The notes: generated by a model from the letters alone, not told the origin. Shown: positions 19,068-28,552, counted from the stretch's first letter. The stretch: DNA of 64,000 nucleotides from Halobacillus karajensis (GCF_900108515.1 NZ_FNWW01000001.1:1-64000), one strand, 5' to 3'. A program made the numbers and translations.

Positions 19068-19415
19068 CTAAATTAAGTAAATGGACTTCACATTAAAATG
19101 TCTGTTAAGTAGAGCTCTCGCCAACTCTGGTTCTGGCGTGGCGGCCACTTCCCTGAAAGCTTTGTCGATATAAATGTGATCGGCGTGAGGGAGCTCTTCT
19201 GTCAATTGTTTGCGTAACTTGTACCCAGAATCGTCTTCATCCACTAATATATATACGGTTCTTTCATCTAAGTTGTGATCAAAAATCATTTCTTCCATTC
19301 GCTCAATCCCCAATGTGCCGTGTGTACATATGATCTCAATCTCCTCATCCAGAACCTTATTCAACTTCTTTTTATCTGTGATTCCTTCAACAATGACAAT
19401 TCGTTCTCCATCCAT
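19068..19415 (-). CDS. yusF: Small Toprim-domain protein (YusF)
   Basis: A 115-residue protein that is almost only a Toprim domain. IVIVEGITDKKKL carries the conserved Glu, and ILVDEDDSGYKLR the DxD motif that binds Mg2+. The fold occurs in primases, topoisomerases and RNase M5; OLD/RNase M5-like activity on nucleic acid is possible but unproven. The ATG at 19415 is preferred because AGGTG lies six bases before it; ATG and GTG codons two and three codons earlier overlap that site. It sits 10 bases before yusE. Confidence 0.8.
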   Translation of the reverse strand: MDGERIVIVEGITDKKKLNKVLDEEIEIICTHGTLGIERMEEMIFDHNLDERTVYILVDEDDSGYKLRKQLTEELPHADHIYIDKAFREVAATPEPELARALLNRHFNVKSIYLI

Positions 19416-19438
19416 CTTCATCACCTACTATATAGAAA

Positions 19439-19464
19439 CAGACCATGCCGTCGGGCATGGTCTG
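19439..19464 (-). terminator. Hairpin after gcvH
   Basis: CAGACCATGCC and GGCATGGTCTG form an 11-bp stem with a 4-base loop, followed on the minus strand by TTTCTA. The T-run is weak, so read-through into yusF-yusE is possible. Confidence 0.6.
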
Positions 19465-19540
19465 AACATGATTAAGAATCAAACGTGATCATGTCAGACA
19501 AGGAATGCTATAAAGCCCTGCCTGTACGGTGCACTATTCC

Positions 19541-19924
19541 TTAGTCCTCGTCGATCATCGCTTCGTATTCTTCCGGTGTCATCAAGTTGTTTACTTCAGA
19601 GCTGTCCTTTGGTTCCACAACAACCATCCAAGCTTTGTCATAAGGAGATTCATTTACAAACTCAGGGCTATCTTCAAGCTCTTCATTAACTTCTACAACT
19701 TTACCACTAAGGGGTGCATACAGTTCTGATACTGTTTTAACAGACTCAACGCTACCAAATGGCTCATCAGCTTCCAACTCATCGCCGACTTCCGGCAATT
19801 CTACAAATACGATATCGCCGAGTTCAGATTGTGCAAATTCAGTGATTCCTACTCTTACTCTTTCCCCTTCTTCTTTAACCCATTCATGTTCTTCGGAGTA
19901 ACGTAAGTCTTTAGGTAAACTCAT
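19541..19924 (-). CDS. gcvH: Glycine cleavage system H protein
   Basis: GcvH, 127 residues, carries the aminomethyl group on a lipoyl arm in glycine cleavage and in Bacillus also relays lipoyl groups to other enzymes. Lipoylated Lys63 is in [15 protein letters not shown]. The start ATG at 19924 follows GGAGGTATTTTTT. No gcvT or gcvP is near, as is usual in Bacillaceae where gcvH stands apart. The acidic C-terminus is normal. Confidence 0.96.
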   Translation of the reverse strand: MSLPKDLRYSEEHEWVKEEGERVRVGITEFAQSELGDIVFVELPEVGDELEADEPFGSVESVKTVSELYAPLSGKVVEVNEELEDSPEFVNESPYDKAWMVVVEPKDSSEVNNLMTPEEYEAMIDED

Positions 19925-20006
19925 AAAAAATACCTCCAGCAAAATAATTATAGTTTAAAACAAATATAAACATAAAAGCTTATGGCTTTTATTTCTAATG
20001 TTCTGC

Positions 20007-20363
20007 TTATTTCCAGACTCTTTCAAACTCTTCCGGCTTGAATCCTACTGTTGTTTTTTCACCATCTGTAAGAATCGGACGTTTGATCAGCATTCCATCA
20101 GAGGCTAGCCATGCGATCATTTCATCTTCTTCCGCTTCTTTTAACTTTTCCTTCATATTTAACTCTCTATACTTTTTACCACTTGTATTGAAGAATTTCT
20201 TTGCCGGTTGATTACTGGAAGCAATTAAATTCTTCAGTTGTTCTTTAGAAGGGGGATCATTGACAATATGTACAGATTCGTAGTCAAGCCCTTCGTCGTC
20301 CAACCATTTTTTAGCCTTTTTACAAGTACCGCAATTCGGATACCAATAGAAGGTTAAAGACAT
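20007..20363 (-). CDS. yusI: ArsC/Spx-family protein (YusI)
   Basis: A 118-residue thioredoxin-fold protein of the ArsC/Spx/MgsR family. A CxxC is at YPNCGTCKKAKKW (residues 11-14), and IKRPILTDG and KPEEFERVW are the family's C-terminal motifs. Relatives either bind RNA polymerase (Spx) or reduce arsenate. This one matches the uncharacterised YusI type, so no reaction is assigned. It has its own ribosome site GAAGGAGGGTGTG and lies next to gcvH as in B. subtilis. Confidence 0.85.
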   Translation of the reverse strand: MSLTFYWYPNCGTCKKAKKWLDDEGLDYESVHIVNDPPSKEQLKNLIASSNQPAKKFFNTSGKKYRELNMKEKLKEAEEDEMIAWLASDGMLIKRPILTDGEKTTVGFKPEEFERVWK

Positions 20364-20668
20364 CTACACACCCTCCTTCAAACTTGTTGTTTTATATTTT
20401 ATCATAATGAAGGGAAATATTTCATTTATTTCTACGATTGTCTGAAATCCAGAATAAAGAGTTTAGTTATTTTCCATTATATCCATACAATAAAAAATAT
20501 GGTCTTTTCTTATATATAAAGATTGAGGCTGCTCACTCATGATTTGAGAAGCGGCCAATCGCCCAAATTTATATGATTTTTTGTTATTTTTCACCATACC
20601 GTCCCCCATAGGAATGGTATACGCATAGAGAGAGTGCCGAAATCACTTAAATCAAGGATTAACAAAGA
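20364..20668. other. Intergenic stretch between yusI and the fad terminator
   Basis: About 300 bases with promoter-like AT-rich sequence for yusI on the minus strand and a short CATACC/GGTAT hairpin near 20595. No gene is seen. Confidence 0.5.
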
Positions 20669-20699
20669 CCCACACCTTCGCATTATTCGAAGATGCAGG
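20669..20699 (-). terminator. Terminator of the fad operon
   Basis: On the minus strand CCTGCATCTTCG pairs with CGAAGGTGTGGG over 12 positions including G-U pairs, with a 7-base loop. The downstream TCTTTGTT is only moderately T-rich. Confidence 0.6.
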
Positions 20700-20727
20700 C
20701 CCTGTATCACATTCATAATTCAAACTC

Positions 20728-22509
20728 TTATACGATGTACTTTTCAGCTTCAATTAGTGTCTGCGCGATTTCTCGCTTCTTAGGAATGACATTTGTCGGG
20801 GTATGGCGTGTAAGTTTACGGAGCGCCCCTAACATCATTCGTAATGAATCACCAGTTTCAGCTGCAATCAACGTTTCTTTCGCGTGCCCTTCGATTCGGT
20901 TAAACGCTTCTTGAATGTAGACTTGGGTATAAAGCAGCTTCTGTTTATTTTTCTCTTCCCCAGATTTATTTATTGCTTTTTCGGTACGAAGTAAAGCGGA
21001 TTCCATGTTGTAAATCTCTCCGACCATATCCGCAATATTCACAAGAATCTCTTGTTCATTTTCAAGTTTTTCTCCATATTTCTGAGCCGCCAAACCTGCA
21101 GCCAGCAAGCCGATTTTCTTCGCATTCTTTAACAAGTATTTTTCTTGTTCCAATACATCTACGCCAGGCTCTTCCGGCATCATCATCATGATTTCATCTT
21201 GAAGTTCTTGAGCTTTCTGAAGCAACGGTAATTCGCCTTTCATCGCCTTTTTCAGTAATGTACCAGGAACAATCATACGATTAATTTCATTGGTTCCTTC
21301 AAAGATCCGATTAATACGCGAATCTCGATACATTCTCTCGACTTCATACTCAGCCATAAAACCGTAACCACCGTGGATTTGAACGGCTTCATCTGTGGCA
21401 AAGTCAAGCAACTCTGTCCCAAAAACCTTATTCAAGGAGCATTCAATCGCATATTCAGCTATAACTTTGGCCACTGCGGCACCATCTTTTAATTCTTCCT
21501 CAGATAATTTACCCATACTTTGTTCAAATAACCCAACTGTACGGTATACAGAGCTTTCATTCGCGTACGTATTTGCTGCTACTGACCCGATTTTTTCCTG
21601 TATTAATGGGAAATTCGCAATAGATGTTTTAAATTGTTTACGTTCTTTAGCATATTTAACAGAAAGCTCAATTGCTCTTTTCGCGCCTCCAACTCCCCCG
21701 ATGGCAAGCTTGTAGCGACCTACATTCAGGATATTGAAAGCGATAACATGGCCGCGGCCGATTTCCCCGAGTACATTTTCTACTGGTACTTCTACATCTT
21801 CAAGGATCAATGTGCGAGTGGAGGAACTCTTAATTCCCATTTTCTTCTCCTCAGGCCCTGTGGATACTCCCGGGAAATCGCGTTCAATAATGAAAGCTGT
21901 AAATTTATCCCCATCAATTTTTGCGTAGACAACAAACACATCAGCAAAGGCAGAGTTTGTAATCCATTGTTTTTCACCATTCAACACATAATGTGTACCT
22001 GCATCATTCAATTTAGCCGTTGTTTTAGCTCCGAGTGCATCTGATCCAGACCCGGGTTCAGTTAGTGCATAAGCAGCAATTTTTTCTCCTGTTGCAAGCG
22101 TCGGTAAATACTTCTGTTTCTGGGCATCGTTACCGAAGAATACAATGGGAAGAGAGCCGATTCCTACATGCGCTCCATGTGTAACAGAAAATCCACCGGC
22201 ACGGGAAAACTTTTCAGTAATAAGAGAAGAACTGATTTTATCTAATTGTAAGCCTCCATATTCTTCTGGTACATCAGCTCCTAACAATCCCAGGTCTCCA
22301 GCTTGCTTCAACAAAGCTATGGAATGCTCAAATTCATGGTTTTCAAGGTTATCAATCTTAGGAACGACCTCTCCTAGAACAAAATCTTCTGCTGTTTTTG
22401 CAATCATCAAATGTTCATCTGTAAAATCCTCTGGTGTGATCACATCATCGGCTGACAAATCCTCAACAATAAATCCTCCACCTTTAATCATTTCTTTCAA
22501 ATCACTCAT
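20728..22509 (-). CDS. fadE: Acyl-CoA dehydrogenase FadE
   Basis: FadE, 593 residues, catalyses the first oxidation of acyl-CoA in beta-oxidation using FAD. Family motifs include AYALTEPGSGSDA, QWITNSAFADVFVVYAK and the signature YGFMAEYEVERMYRDSRI. Its length, about 200 residues beyond a classic dehydrogenase, matches the Bacillus YusJ type with an extra C-terminal domain. The start at 22509 follows GGAGGAACACGAG. It is the last gene of fadN-fadA-fadE, 17 bases after fadA. Electrons presumably go to ETF, encoded elsewhere. Confidence 0.93.
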   Translation of the reverse strand: MSDLKEMIKGGGFIVEDLSADDVITPEDFTDEHLMIAKTAEDFVLGEVVPKIDNLENHEFEHSIALLKQAGDLGLLGADVPEEYGGLQLDKISSSLITEKFSRAGGFSVTHGAHVGIGSLPIVFFGNDAQKQKYLPTLATGEKIAAYALTEPGSGSDALGAKTTAKLNDAGTHYVLNGEKQWITNSAFADVFVVYAKIDGDKFTAFIIERDFPGVSTGPEEKKMGIKSSSTRTLILEDVEVPVENVLGEIGRGHVIAFNILNVGRYKLAIGGVGGAKRAIELSVKYAKERKQFKTSIANFPLIQEKIGSVAANTYANESSVYRTVGLFEQSMGKLSEEELKDGAAVAKVIAEYAIECSLNKVFGTELLDFATDEAVQIHGGYGFMAEYEVERMYRDSRINRIFEGTNEINRMIVPGTLLKKAMKGELPLLQKAQELQDEIMMMMPEEPGVDVLEQEKYLLKNAKKIGLLAAGLAAQKYGEKLENEQEILVNIADMVGEIYNMESALLRTEKAINKSGEEKNKQKLLYTQVYIQEAFNRIEGHAKETLIAAETGDSLRMMLGALRKLTRHTPTNVIPKKREIAQTLIEAEKYIV

Positions 22510-22526
22510 CTCGTGTTCCTCCCCGT

Positions 22527-23702
22527 TTAAATTAATTCAAAGACTCCTGCGGCCCCCATACCGCCCCCGATACACATCGTTACAACTCCAAATTGTTCGT
22601 TTCTCCGTTTCATTTCATGTATTAAACTCAGAGTAAGCTTCGTTCCTGTGCACCCTAATGGGTGTCCAAGGGCGATGGCCCCCCCATTCACATTTACTTT
22701 TTCTTCATCCAAACCAAGTTCACGAATCACACGCAAGGATTGTGAAGCAAAAGCTTCATTCAGTTCAAATAAACCGATGTCCGACAGAGAAAGCCCCGCC
22801 ATTTGTAAAGCTTTTGGTACTGCTTCAATCGGTCCAACCCCCATTATTTCAGGTTCAACACCTGCTACAGCAAAAGAGCGAAATTTAACAAGGGGTGTCA
22901 ACCCTTCAGATTCCGCCTTCTCACGGTCCATAACCATCACTGCAGCTGCACCATCACTCATTTGTGAGGAATTCCCGGCTGTTACTGAACCTGTCGTAGA
23001 AAAAGCCGGTTTAAGCTTCCCAAGGACATCAGAAGTAGTTCCAGCGCGAACACCTTCATCCATGGTGAACATCCTTGTCGTTTCTTTCACCTTATGATCA
23101 GCATCCAACTCACGATCAGTCACTTCAACCGGAACAATTTCATCTTCAAATTTTCCTTCCTGAATAGCCTTCGCCGCCCGCTTATGGCTTTGGACCGCAA
23201 ACGCATCTTGATCTTCTCTGGATATATTAAATCTGTTTGCAACCTCTTCAGCCGTATGCCCCATGGACATATAATACTCTGGCGCATTTTCTACCAGCTG
23301 AATATTAGGCTTTATGACATGGCCGCCCATTGGTATCAGACTCATGGACTCTGCCCCTCCTGCGATTGCTGTATTACTATGACCAAGCATAATTTTTTCA
23401 GCAGCATAAGCAATGCTTTGTAGTCCTGATGAGCAGTAACGATTAATAGTTATCGCAGGCACTTTATGGTGAAGTCCTGCTAAACCAGCAATGTTTCTCG
23501 CCATGTTCATCCCTTGTTCAGCTTCTGGCATGGCACATCCGATTATGACATCATCTATATGACCTTCATAACTGTTCGCTCTTTTTAATGTTTCCTTTAT
23601 TGTCAATGCTGCCAGATCGTCAGGACGTGTGTGTGCGAGTGACCCTTTTTTCGCCCGGCCGACTGGTGTACGAGCACCTGATACAATAACTGCTTCTTTC
23701 AC
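22527..23702 (-). CDS. fadA: Acetyl-CoA acyltransferase (thiolase) FadA
   Basis: FadA, 391 residues, performs the thiolytic cleavage that ends each beta-oxidation turn. The acyl-binding Cys is in INRYCSSGLQ (about residue 92), the His in GHPLGCTGTKL and the second Cys in TMCIGGGMGAAG. The start at 23702 follows GGGGGAAGATCC. Just 21 bases separate it from fadN, so it should be co-transcribed and co-repressed by FadR. Confidence 0.95.
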   Translation of the reverse strand: MKEAVIVSGARTPVGRAKKGSLAHTRPDDLAALTIKETLKRANSYEGHIDDVIIGCAMPEAEQGMNMARNIAGLAGLHHKVPAITINRYCSSGLQSIAYAAEKIMLGHSNTAIAGGAESMSLIPMGGHVIKPNIQLVENAPEYYMSMGHTAEEVANRFNISREDQDAFAVQSHKRAAKAIQEGKFEDEIVPVEVTDRELDADHKVKETTRMFTMDEGVRAGTTSDVLGKLKPAFSTTGSVTAGNSSQMSDGAAAVMVMDREKAESEGLTPLVKFRSFAVAGVEPEIMGVGPIEAVPKALQMAGLSLSDIGLFELNEAFASQSLRVIRELGLDEEKVNVNGGAIALGHPLGCTGTKLTLSLIHEMKRRNEQFGVVTMCIGGGMGAAGVFELI

Positions 23703-23723
23703 GGATCTTCCCCCTTTAATGAA

Positions 23724-26123
23724 TTAATTACGTAGTGGTTTTCCTTTCATCAGCATGTGCTGCATCCGTGCTTGGGATTTAGGCTCACCGACAAGGCTTA
23801 AGAATGCTTCCCTTTCTAAATCCAATAGGTATTGTTCATCCACTAGTGTTCCCTGTTTCAATCGACCGCCAGCGAGTACATAAGCAAGCTTTTCAGCAAT
23901 TTTCAAGTCATGTTCACTCGCATATCCGCTAAGTGCTAACGATTTTGCTCCAAGTACCATCGTGGCGTACCCTTGTTCTCCAACAACAGGGATTTTCGTT
24001 CGTTTAGGAGCTTGATATCCTGCTCCAGCTAAACCAAGTACCTTTTGCTTAGCGTCGTAAAGCAGATGATCCCCGTTTACGCTAATAGCATCTTTCTCGT
24101 CAAGAAAACCGTTATCTTTTGCTTCTTCACCAGAGGTCGAAACCTTTGCCATGGCGATTTTTTCAAACACACTATTAGCCACTTTCTGAAGGTCAATCTC
24201 TACATCTTTCGGCATATTACGTATTTGCTTGATGTAAAGTTCTTTGTTTCCTCCTCCTCCTGGTATTAGACCGACTCCGGTTTCCACAAGACCCATATAC
24301 GTCTCTTGGGAAGCTTGAATGGCATCAGCAGGGAGACATACCTCTGCTCCGCCTCCGAGCGTCATTCCAAATGGAGCTGCAACGACTGGTTTATCTGAGT
24401 ACTTCAGCTTCATCATGCTATCCTGAAAACCTTTCACTACCATTTCAATCTCGAAAAAGTTAAAATCCTGGGCTTCCATAAGGATCATGCCAAGATTAGC
24501 CCCCACGCAGAAGTTCTTGGCCTGGTTTCCAATAACTAGACCTTCAAAGTTCTTATCAACATGATCGACCGCATAATTGATCATTTGTATAATATCCAGC
24601 CCAATGGCGTTGCTCCGTGAATGGAATTCTAAACCGGCAACCCCGTCGCCAAGGTCAATTAAACTTGCTCCAGCATTCTTTTTGATAACTTCACGTTCTT
24701 CTTTTAAGCGATTAAGATGGATAACCTTTTCATTAAATTGTTGTTGTTTATAGTCTCCATCATGGTAAAAGTAAACGTTTCCATTTCCCTTCTTATAAAA
24801 GCTGGAGTTTCCTTTTTCCAACATATCTTCCACCCATGCCGGGATTGTCTCTCCTTCTTTTTTCATCCGTTCAATAGAGGATTGAACTCCGATACTGTCC
24901 CATATCTCAAAGGGACCAAGTTCCCAGCCGAATCCCCACCTCATCGCTTCATCGATGGAAGGAACATCATCAGCAATTTCCCCGTACAGTTCGGCTGAAT
25001 AAAGGAGGACCGGTTTGATTACAGACCAAACTAAATCGCCTGCGCGGTCTCCCTCTGCGTGAACAAGAGCTTTCAACTTACGCTGTGTGCCTTTTTCTTG
25101 TTTGGCCAATTCTGTAGCTTTTGTCTTTAACTTTCCTCGTTTTTCATATTCAAGAGTTTCTGGGTTAAGTTGAAGAATTTCGCTTCCCTTCTCCCCTTTT
25201 TTCTTAAGGAAGAATCCCTGGCCACTCTTAGATCCCAGCCACCCTTTTTCAAGCATCTTCTTCATAAAATCAGGGACTTCAAAAGCTCTTTTCTCTTCTC
25301 CCTTGACCTGATCATAAACATTGTTGGCTACATGGATGAAAGTATCTAGTCCAACGACATCAAGTGTACGAAAAGTAGCACTCTTCGGTCGTCCAATCAT
25401 TGGTCCCGTTACAGAATCTACTTCTCCCACGGAATATCCCTTTTCCAACATTTGTTGAACTGTTATTAATAGACCGTATGTTCCGATGCGGTTTGCGATA
25501 AAATTCGGTGTATCTTTCGCTTCTACCACACCTTTTCCTAGGATGTTTTCGCCAAATTCCTTCATAAAGCTAAGGACTTCCTGGCTGGTATGTTTTGTAG
25601 GGATTACCTCTAACAACTTGAGATACCGTGGAGGATTAAAAAAGTGCGTCCCTAGAAAATGTTTCTTAAAATCATCACTACACTCCTCAGCCATCGCTTC
25701 AATGGAAATTCCAGAAGTGTTGGAACTCACAAAAGAACCTTCCTTACGGTGACGGTCAACATTAGCTAAAACCTTCTTTTTAATATCCAGATTTTCCACA
25801 ACTACTTCAATCACCCAGTCCACTTCAGATAAACGTTCCATGTCATCTGTGAAATTGCCGACTTCAATTAACTCAATGTTTTGTTTACTAGTTAATGGTG
25901 AAGGCTTTTGTTTTAATAATGCTTTCTTATTTTCAGCAGCTATCCGATTTCTCACAGCAGGCTCTTCAAGTGTGAGGCCTTTTTTCATTTCTGCATCCGT
26001 CAGTTCACGAGGGACTATATCTAACATTAATGTAGGTATGCCTACATTCGCTAAATGTGCGGCGATTCCTGCGCCCATAACCCCTGATCCAAGGACGGCT
26101 GCACGCTTGATTTTGTGATTCAT
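23724..26123 (-). CDS. fadN: 3-hydroxyacyl-CoA dehydrogenase/enoyl-CoA hydratase FadN
   Basis: FadN, 799 residues, is the bifunctional enzyme that hydrates enoyl-CoA and oxidises 3-hydroxyacyl-CoA. The N-terminal Rossmann motif is AVLGSGVMGAGIAAHLAN, and the dehydrogenase body carries FFNPPRYLKLLEVIP. The C-terminal half has crotonase motifs GLVIGNQAKNFCVGANL and TLGGGAEV. The dehydrogenase-then-hydratase order is the Bacillus FadN layout, opposite to E. coli FadB. The ATG at 26123 follows GATAGGGGGAAAAATA; the upstream in-frame extension runs across the operator and is not used. Confidence 0.95.
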   Translation of the reverse strand: MNHKIKRAAVLGSGVMGAGIAAHLANVGIPTLMLDIVPRELTDAEMKKGLTLEEPAVRNRIAAENKKALLKQKPSPLTSKQNIELIEVGNFTDDMERLSEVDWVIEVVVENLDIKKKVLANVDRHRKEGSFVSSNTSGISIEAMAEECSDDFKKHFLGTHFFNPPRYLKLLEVIPTKHTSQEVLSFMKEFGENILGKGVVEAKDTPNFIANRIGTYGLLITVQQMLEKGYSVGEVDSVTGPMIGRPKSATFRTLDVVGLDTFIHVANNVYDQVKGEEKRAFEVPDFMKKMLEKGWLGSKSGQGFFLKKKGEKGSEILQLNPETLEYEKRGKLKTKATELAKQEKGTQRKLKALVHAEGDRAGDLVWSVIKPVLLYSAELYGEIADDVPSIDEAMRWGFGWELGPFEIWDSIGVQSSIERMKKEGETIPAWVEDMLEKGNSSFYKKGNGNVYFYHDGDYKQQQFNEKVIHLNRLKEEREVIKKNAGASLIDLGDGVAGLEFHSRSNAIGLDIIQMINYAVDHVDKNFEGLVIGNQAKNFCVGANLGMILMEAQDFNFFEIEMVVKGFQDSMMKLKYSDKPVVAAPFGMTLGGGAEVCLPADAIQASQETYMGLVETGVGLIPGGGGNKELYIKQIRNMPKDVEIDLQKVANSVFEKIAMAKVSTSGEEAKDNGFLDEKDAISVNGDHLLYDAKQKVLGLAGAGYQAPKRTKIPVVGEQGYATMVLGAKSLALSGYASEHDLKIAEKLAYVLAGGRLKQGTLVDEQYLLDLEREAFLSLVGEPKSQARMQHMLMKGKPLRN

Positions 26124-26143
26124 TATTTTTCCCCCTATCCATT

Positions 26144-26161
26144 TGAATGAATACTCATTCA
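26144..26161 (-). promoter_or_regulatory. FadR operator upstream of fadN
   Basis: TGAATGAATACTCATTCA is an 18-base palindrome (7-base arms, 4-base centre). It matches the known Bacillus FadR (YsiA) recognition pattern, which long-chain acyl-CoA relieves. It lies 20 bases before the fadN start and overlaps likely promoter sequence, so it should repress the operon when fatty acids are absent. Confidence 0.85.
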
Positions 26162-26309
26162 TTTTACAGCCAAAAAAATAAGTACGCTAATTCGTATCTA
26201 TGTATAATATAAAATATTTTCAGACATTTCGCAATCCTTTTCTCCATAATTCTGTAATTTCTTCCACTTCCCTAATCCCCTACCTAAACTTTATGCAGTC
26301 TTTTTAAAA

Positions 26310-26334
26310 AGATGCCCACAATAAGCAGACATCT
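26310..26334 (-). terminator. Hairpin after the proline dehydrogenase gene
   Basis: AGATGTCTGC and GTGGGCATCT pair imperfectly on the minus strand and are followed by TTTTTAAAAAGAC. Confidence 0.6.
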
Positions 26335-26336
26335 CT

Positions 26337-27254
26337 TTATTTACCCCATACACCTTTCAGTACAAAGGCAATATTTGCCGGTCGCTCCGCAAGTCTTCTC
26401 ATGAAATAACCGTACCAGTCATTCCCGTATGGAACGTATACACGCACTTTATATCCCTCTTTCACCAATTCCTTTTGCCGTTCTACTCGAATACCAAAAA
26501 GCATTTGAAATTCAAATAAATCTCTGGATATATTATTTTCTTTTACAAGTTTTTTTGTATATTCAATCACCTCGTCGTCATGACTGGCTATAGCCGTGTA
26601 ATTCCCATGAAGTAGATGGATTCGTATAATTTTCTTTAAATTATCATCTACGTCCTTCTTATCAGGAAAGGCTACTTTCGGTGACTCTTTATATGCTCCT
26701 TTAACTAGTCGGAGATTAGGATGGTACTGGTTCAAGTCTTCAATATCTCCCACTGTTCTATATAAATAAGACTGTAATACTGTTCCAATATGCTCATAAT
26801 CATTTCTAAGACTCTTAAAAATGGAGAGTGTCTTTTCACACCTTTCGTAGTCCTCCATATCTATGGTGACAAACACATCTTTCTCCTGAGCGACATCAAG
26901 AATGCGGCGCATATTCTCCATAACAAGACCTTCCGATATATCAAGTCCCATAGATGTCAGCTTTAAGGACAATTGGGAATCCAACTTATGTTCAGCTATG
27001 GCTTCAACGGCTTTGATACAATTTTCGGCAGCTTCTCTTGCCTCCGACTCACTATCTATAAACTCCCCCAGATGATCAATCGTTACGGACATCCCTTTAT
27101 CATTTAATTCTTGAATAGTTTTTACAGCATCCGGAACTGTTTCTCCTGCTACAAACTTCCCTGCTCCGAATCGTAGCCCATATCTTTTAGCCAACTTTGT
27201 AAAAAAACGATTTTTAGATAAAAAAAGAAAAAAGTTCCTGAGTATCCGTTCCAT
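26337..27254 (-). CDS. fadM: Proline dehydrogenase (FadM/PutB-like)
   Basis: A 305-residue FAD enzyme that oxidises proline to pyrroline-5-carboxylate. The TIM-barrel motifs include TIDHLGEFIDSESEA, LRLVKGAYKES, the substrate-binding FQMLFGIRVERQ, and VRVYVPYGNDWYGYFMRRLAERP with the Arg-rich proline site. The ATG at 27254 follows GGAGGTTGGAGA. In B. subtilis the equivalent (yusM/fadM) heads the fad operon. Here 213 bases holding a hairpin and the FadR box separate it from fadN, so it seems to be its own unit. putB is an alternative name. Confidence 0.9.
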   Translation of the reverse strand: MERILRNFFLFLSKNRFFTKLAKRYGLRFGAGKFVAGETVPDAVKTIQELNDKGMSVTIDHLGEFIDSESEAREAAENCIKAVEAIAEHKLDSQLSLKLTSMGLDISEGLVMENMRRILDVAQEKDVFVTIDMEDYERCEKTLSIFKSLRNDYEHIGTVLQSYLYRTVGDIEDLNQYHPNLRLVKGAYKESPKVAFPDKKDVDDNLKKIIRIHLLHGNYTAIASHDDEVIEYTKKLVKENNISRDLFEFQMLFGIRVERQKELVKEGYKVRVYVPYGNDWYGYFMRRLAERPANIAFVLKGVWGK

Positions 27255-27496
27255 TCTCCAACCTCCTAAAACCTTGTTCCCGTTCACTAAAGTGGCTGCT
27301 GACTTCATCAGGATGTAACCGCTACCATACAACTATTTTATCACTTATTTTTTCATATGGGGAAAAATAATGACTTTTTCGACACACGCTTTAACTCTTC
27401 CTTGTCTTTCAACTTTACCCAAGTGGTATATTTTTCATCTATAGAAAGATGGAGGACGGTCATAATAAAAATGAAAAAAAGAAGGAGGAAAACGTG

Positions 27497-27757
27497 ATGC
27501 AACAACAAAATCAATCACCCATGCAACAATCGCAACCAATGTCGCAGGTACCTAACATTGTAAGTACGAAAGATCAGCTTTATCTTTCTGACATGCTTTC
27601 ATGGAACTTAAATGCATGCAAGAAGGCACATTTCTTTGCTCAAAATTGCCAAACACCTGAAATTAAAGCAGCTTTGGAAGAGGCAGGACAAATGCACCAA
27701 CGTCATTATGATAAATTGCTGAAACACTTGGATACACAATCAAAAACAACCAATTAA
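27497..27757 (+). CDS. yusN: CotF-like spore coat protein (YusN)
   Basis: An 86-residue protein with a Gln/Met/Pro-rich start (QQQNQSPMQQSQPMSQVP) and a helical C-terminal part, STKDQLYLSDMLSWNLNACK, of the kind found in coat protein F relatives. It is expected to be made late in sporulation and incorporated in the coat. The start is the ATG at 27497 behind AAGGAGGAAAACGTG; a longer frame upstream has no ribosome site. It lies 12 bases before a second CotF-type gene, and the pair follows the fad region as yusN does in B. subtilis. Confidence 0.75.
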   Translation: MQQQNQSPMQQSQPMSQVPNIVSTKDQLYLSDMLSWNLNACKKAHFFAQNCQTPEIKAALEEAGQMHQRHYDKLLKHLDTQSKTTN

Positions 27758-27769
27758 AGGAGGACCACC

Positions 27770-28099
27770 ATGAACCAAGCTCAAAAGATCCAAAACCCTG
27801 AAACCAAAGTACCTAAAACGCCACAAATGAATGAAAGAGATTTTATTAATGATCAATTAACTACAGAGAAATATATGACAAGTTCATACAATATTGCTTT
27901 GAACGAAGCAAGCAACCAAAACCTCTATCAGGATCTTGCGACAATTTTTAAAGAGACACAGGACTGCCAGCGTAATTTGTATAACTTAATGTTCAAAAAT
28001 GGTTGGTATGCATTAGAACAAGAAGAAAAACAAAAAATGGACCAGACTTATCAGCAATTCACAGGTTATAAAACTCAATTACCCTATACTGTACAGTAA
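27770..28099 (+). CDS. CotF-family spore coat protein
   Basis: A 109-residue protein with the two-helix CotF domain. MNERDFINDQLTTEKYMTSS forms the first helix, with the polar ALNEASNQNLYQDL turn and CQRNLYNLMFKNGWYALE in the second. The start follows AAAGGAGGACCACC. It is co-transcribed with the smaller coat-like gene before it and ends at a terminator shared with copZ. Coat location is inferred from the family. Confidence 0.85.
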   Translation: MNQAQKIQNPETKVPKTPQMNERDFINDQLTTEKYMTSSYNIALNEASNQNLYQDLATIFKETQDCQRNLYNLMFKNGWYALEQEEKQKMDQTYQQFTGYKTQLPYTVQ

Positions 28100-28239
28100 A
28101 CGACATAAGGTTATTTTTCCCCTCGTTTATTTTGGGTGTAAAAGGAAGTTTTCAACTCCCTCAGGGAATAGAATTACATCCTATCCAATTCCATAAGACA
28201 TGGGGGACATGGAGTTTAATAAAAAGCCTAGACAAAAAC

Positions 28240-28263
28240 AAAGGCCCGGGAATCCGGGCCTTT
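28240..28263. terminator. Bidirectional terminator between the coat gene and copZ
   Basis: AAAGGCCCGG and CCGGGCCTTT form a perfect 10-bp stem with a 4-base loop, with T-rich sequence on both strands. Confidence 0.92.
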
Positions 28264-28269
28264 TAAATA

Positions 28270-28476
28270 TTATCCGACTGGATCATAACCCTGGGCCTCA
28301 ATAGCACCTTTCATCATCGTTTTTGAAACATACGCTTCGTCATAAGCGATATTTACTTTACCGCTATCTGTATCTACTTCCACCCCATGTATACCCTCTA
28401 ATTCTTCCAGAGCACTTTTGACTGATTGTTCACAGTGACCGCATGACATTCCATTGACTTCTAGCGTCAGTTCCAT
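28270..28476 (-). CDS. copZ: Copper chaperone CopZ
   Basis: A 68-residue heavy-metal-associated domain protein. The Cu(I) site GMSCGHC has Cys12 and Cys15, and the ending AIEAQGYDPVG is typical of CopZ. It should carry Cu(I) to the exporter CopA. No copA or csoR is nearby on either side, so it is an isolated copy here. The ribosome site GGAAAGG is 12 bases from the ATG, a long spacing. Confidence 0.93.
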   Translation of the reverse strand: MELTLEVNGMSCGHCEQSVKSALEELEGIHGVEVDTDSGKVNIAYDEAYVSKTMMKGAIEAQGYDPVG

Positions 28477-28552
28477 ATTATTTCACAACCTTTCCTGCTA
28501 ATTAATACGTTTATAGACAATATTCCACATTGAACAGCGTTCCTAACGTCTT

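Noticed and set aside
22145-22636. 163-codon frame antisense to fadE and fadA
   Set aside because: It crosses two certain genes on the opposite strand and has low-complexity Ser/Pro-rich content typical of antisense frames.
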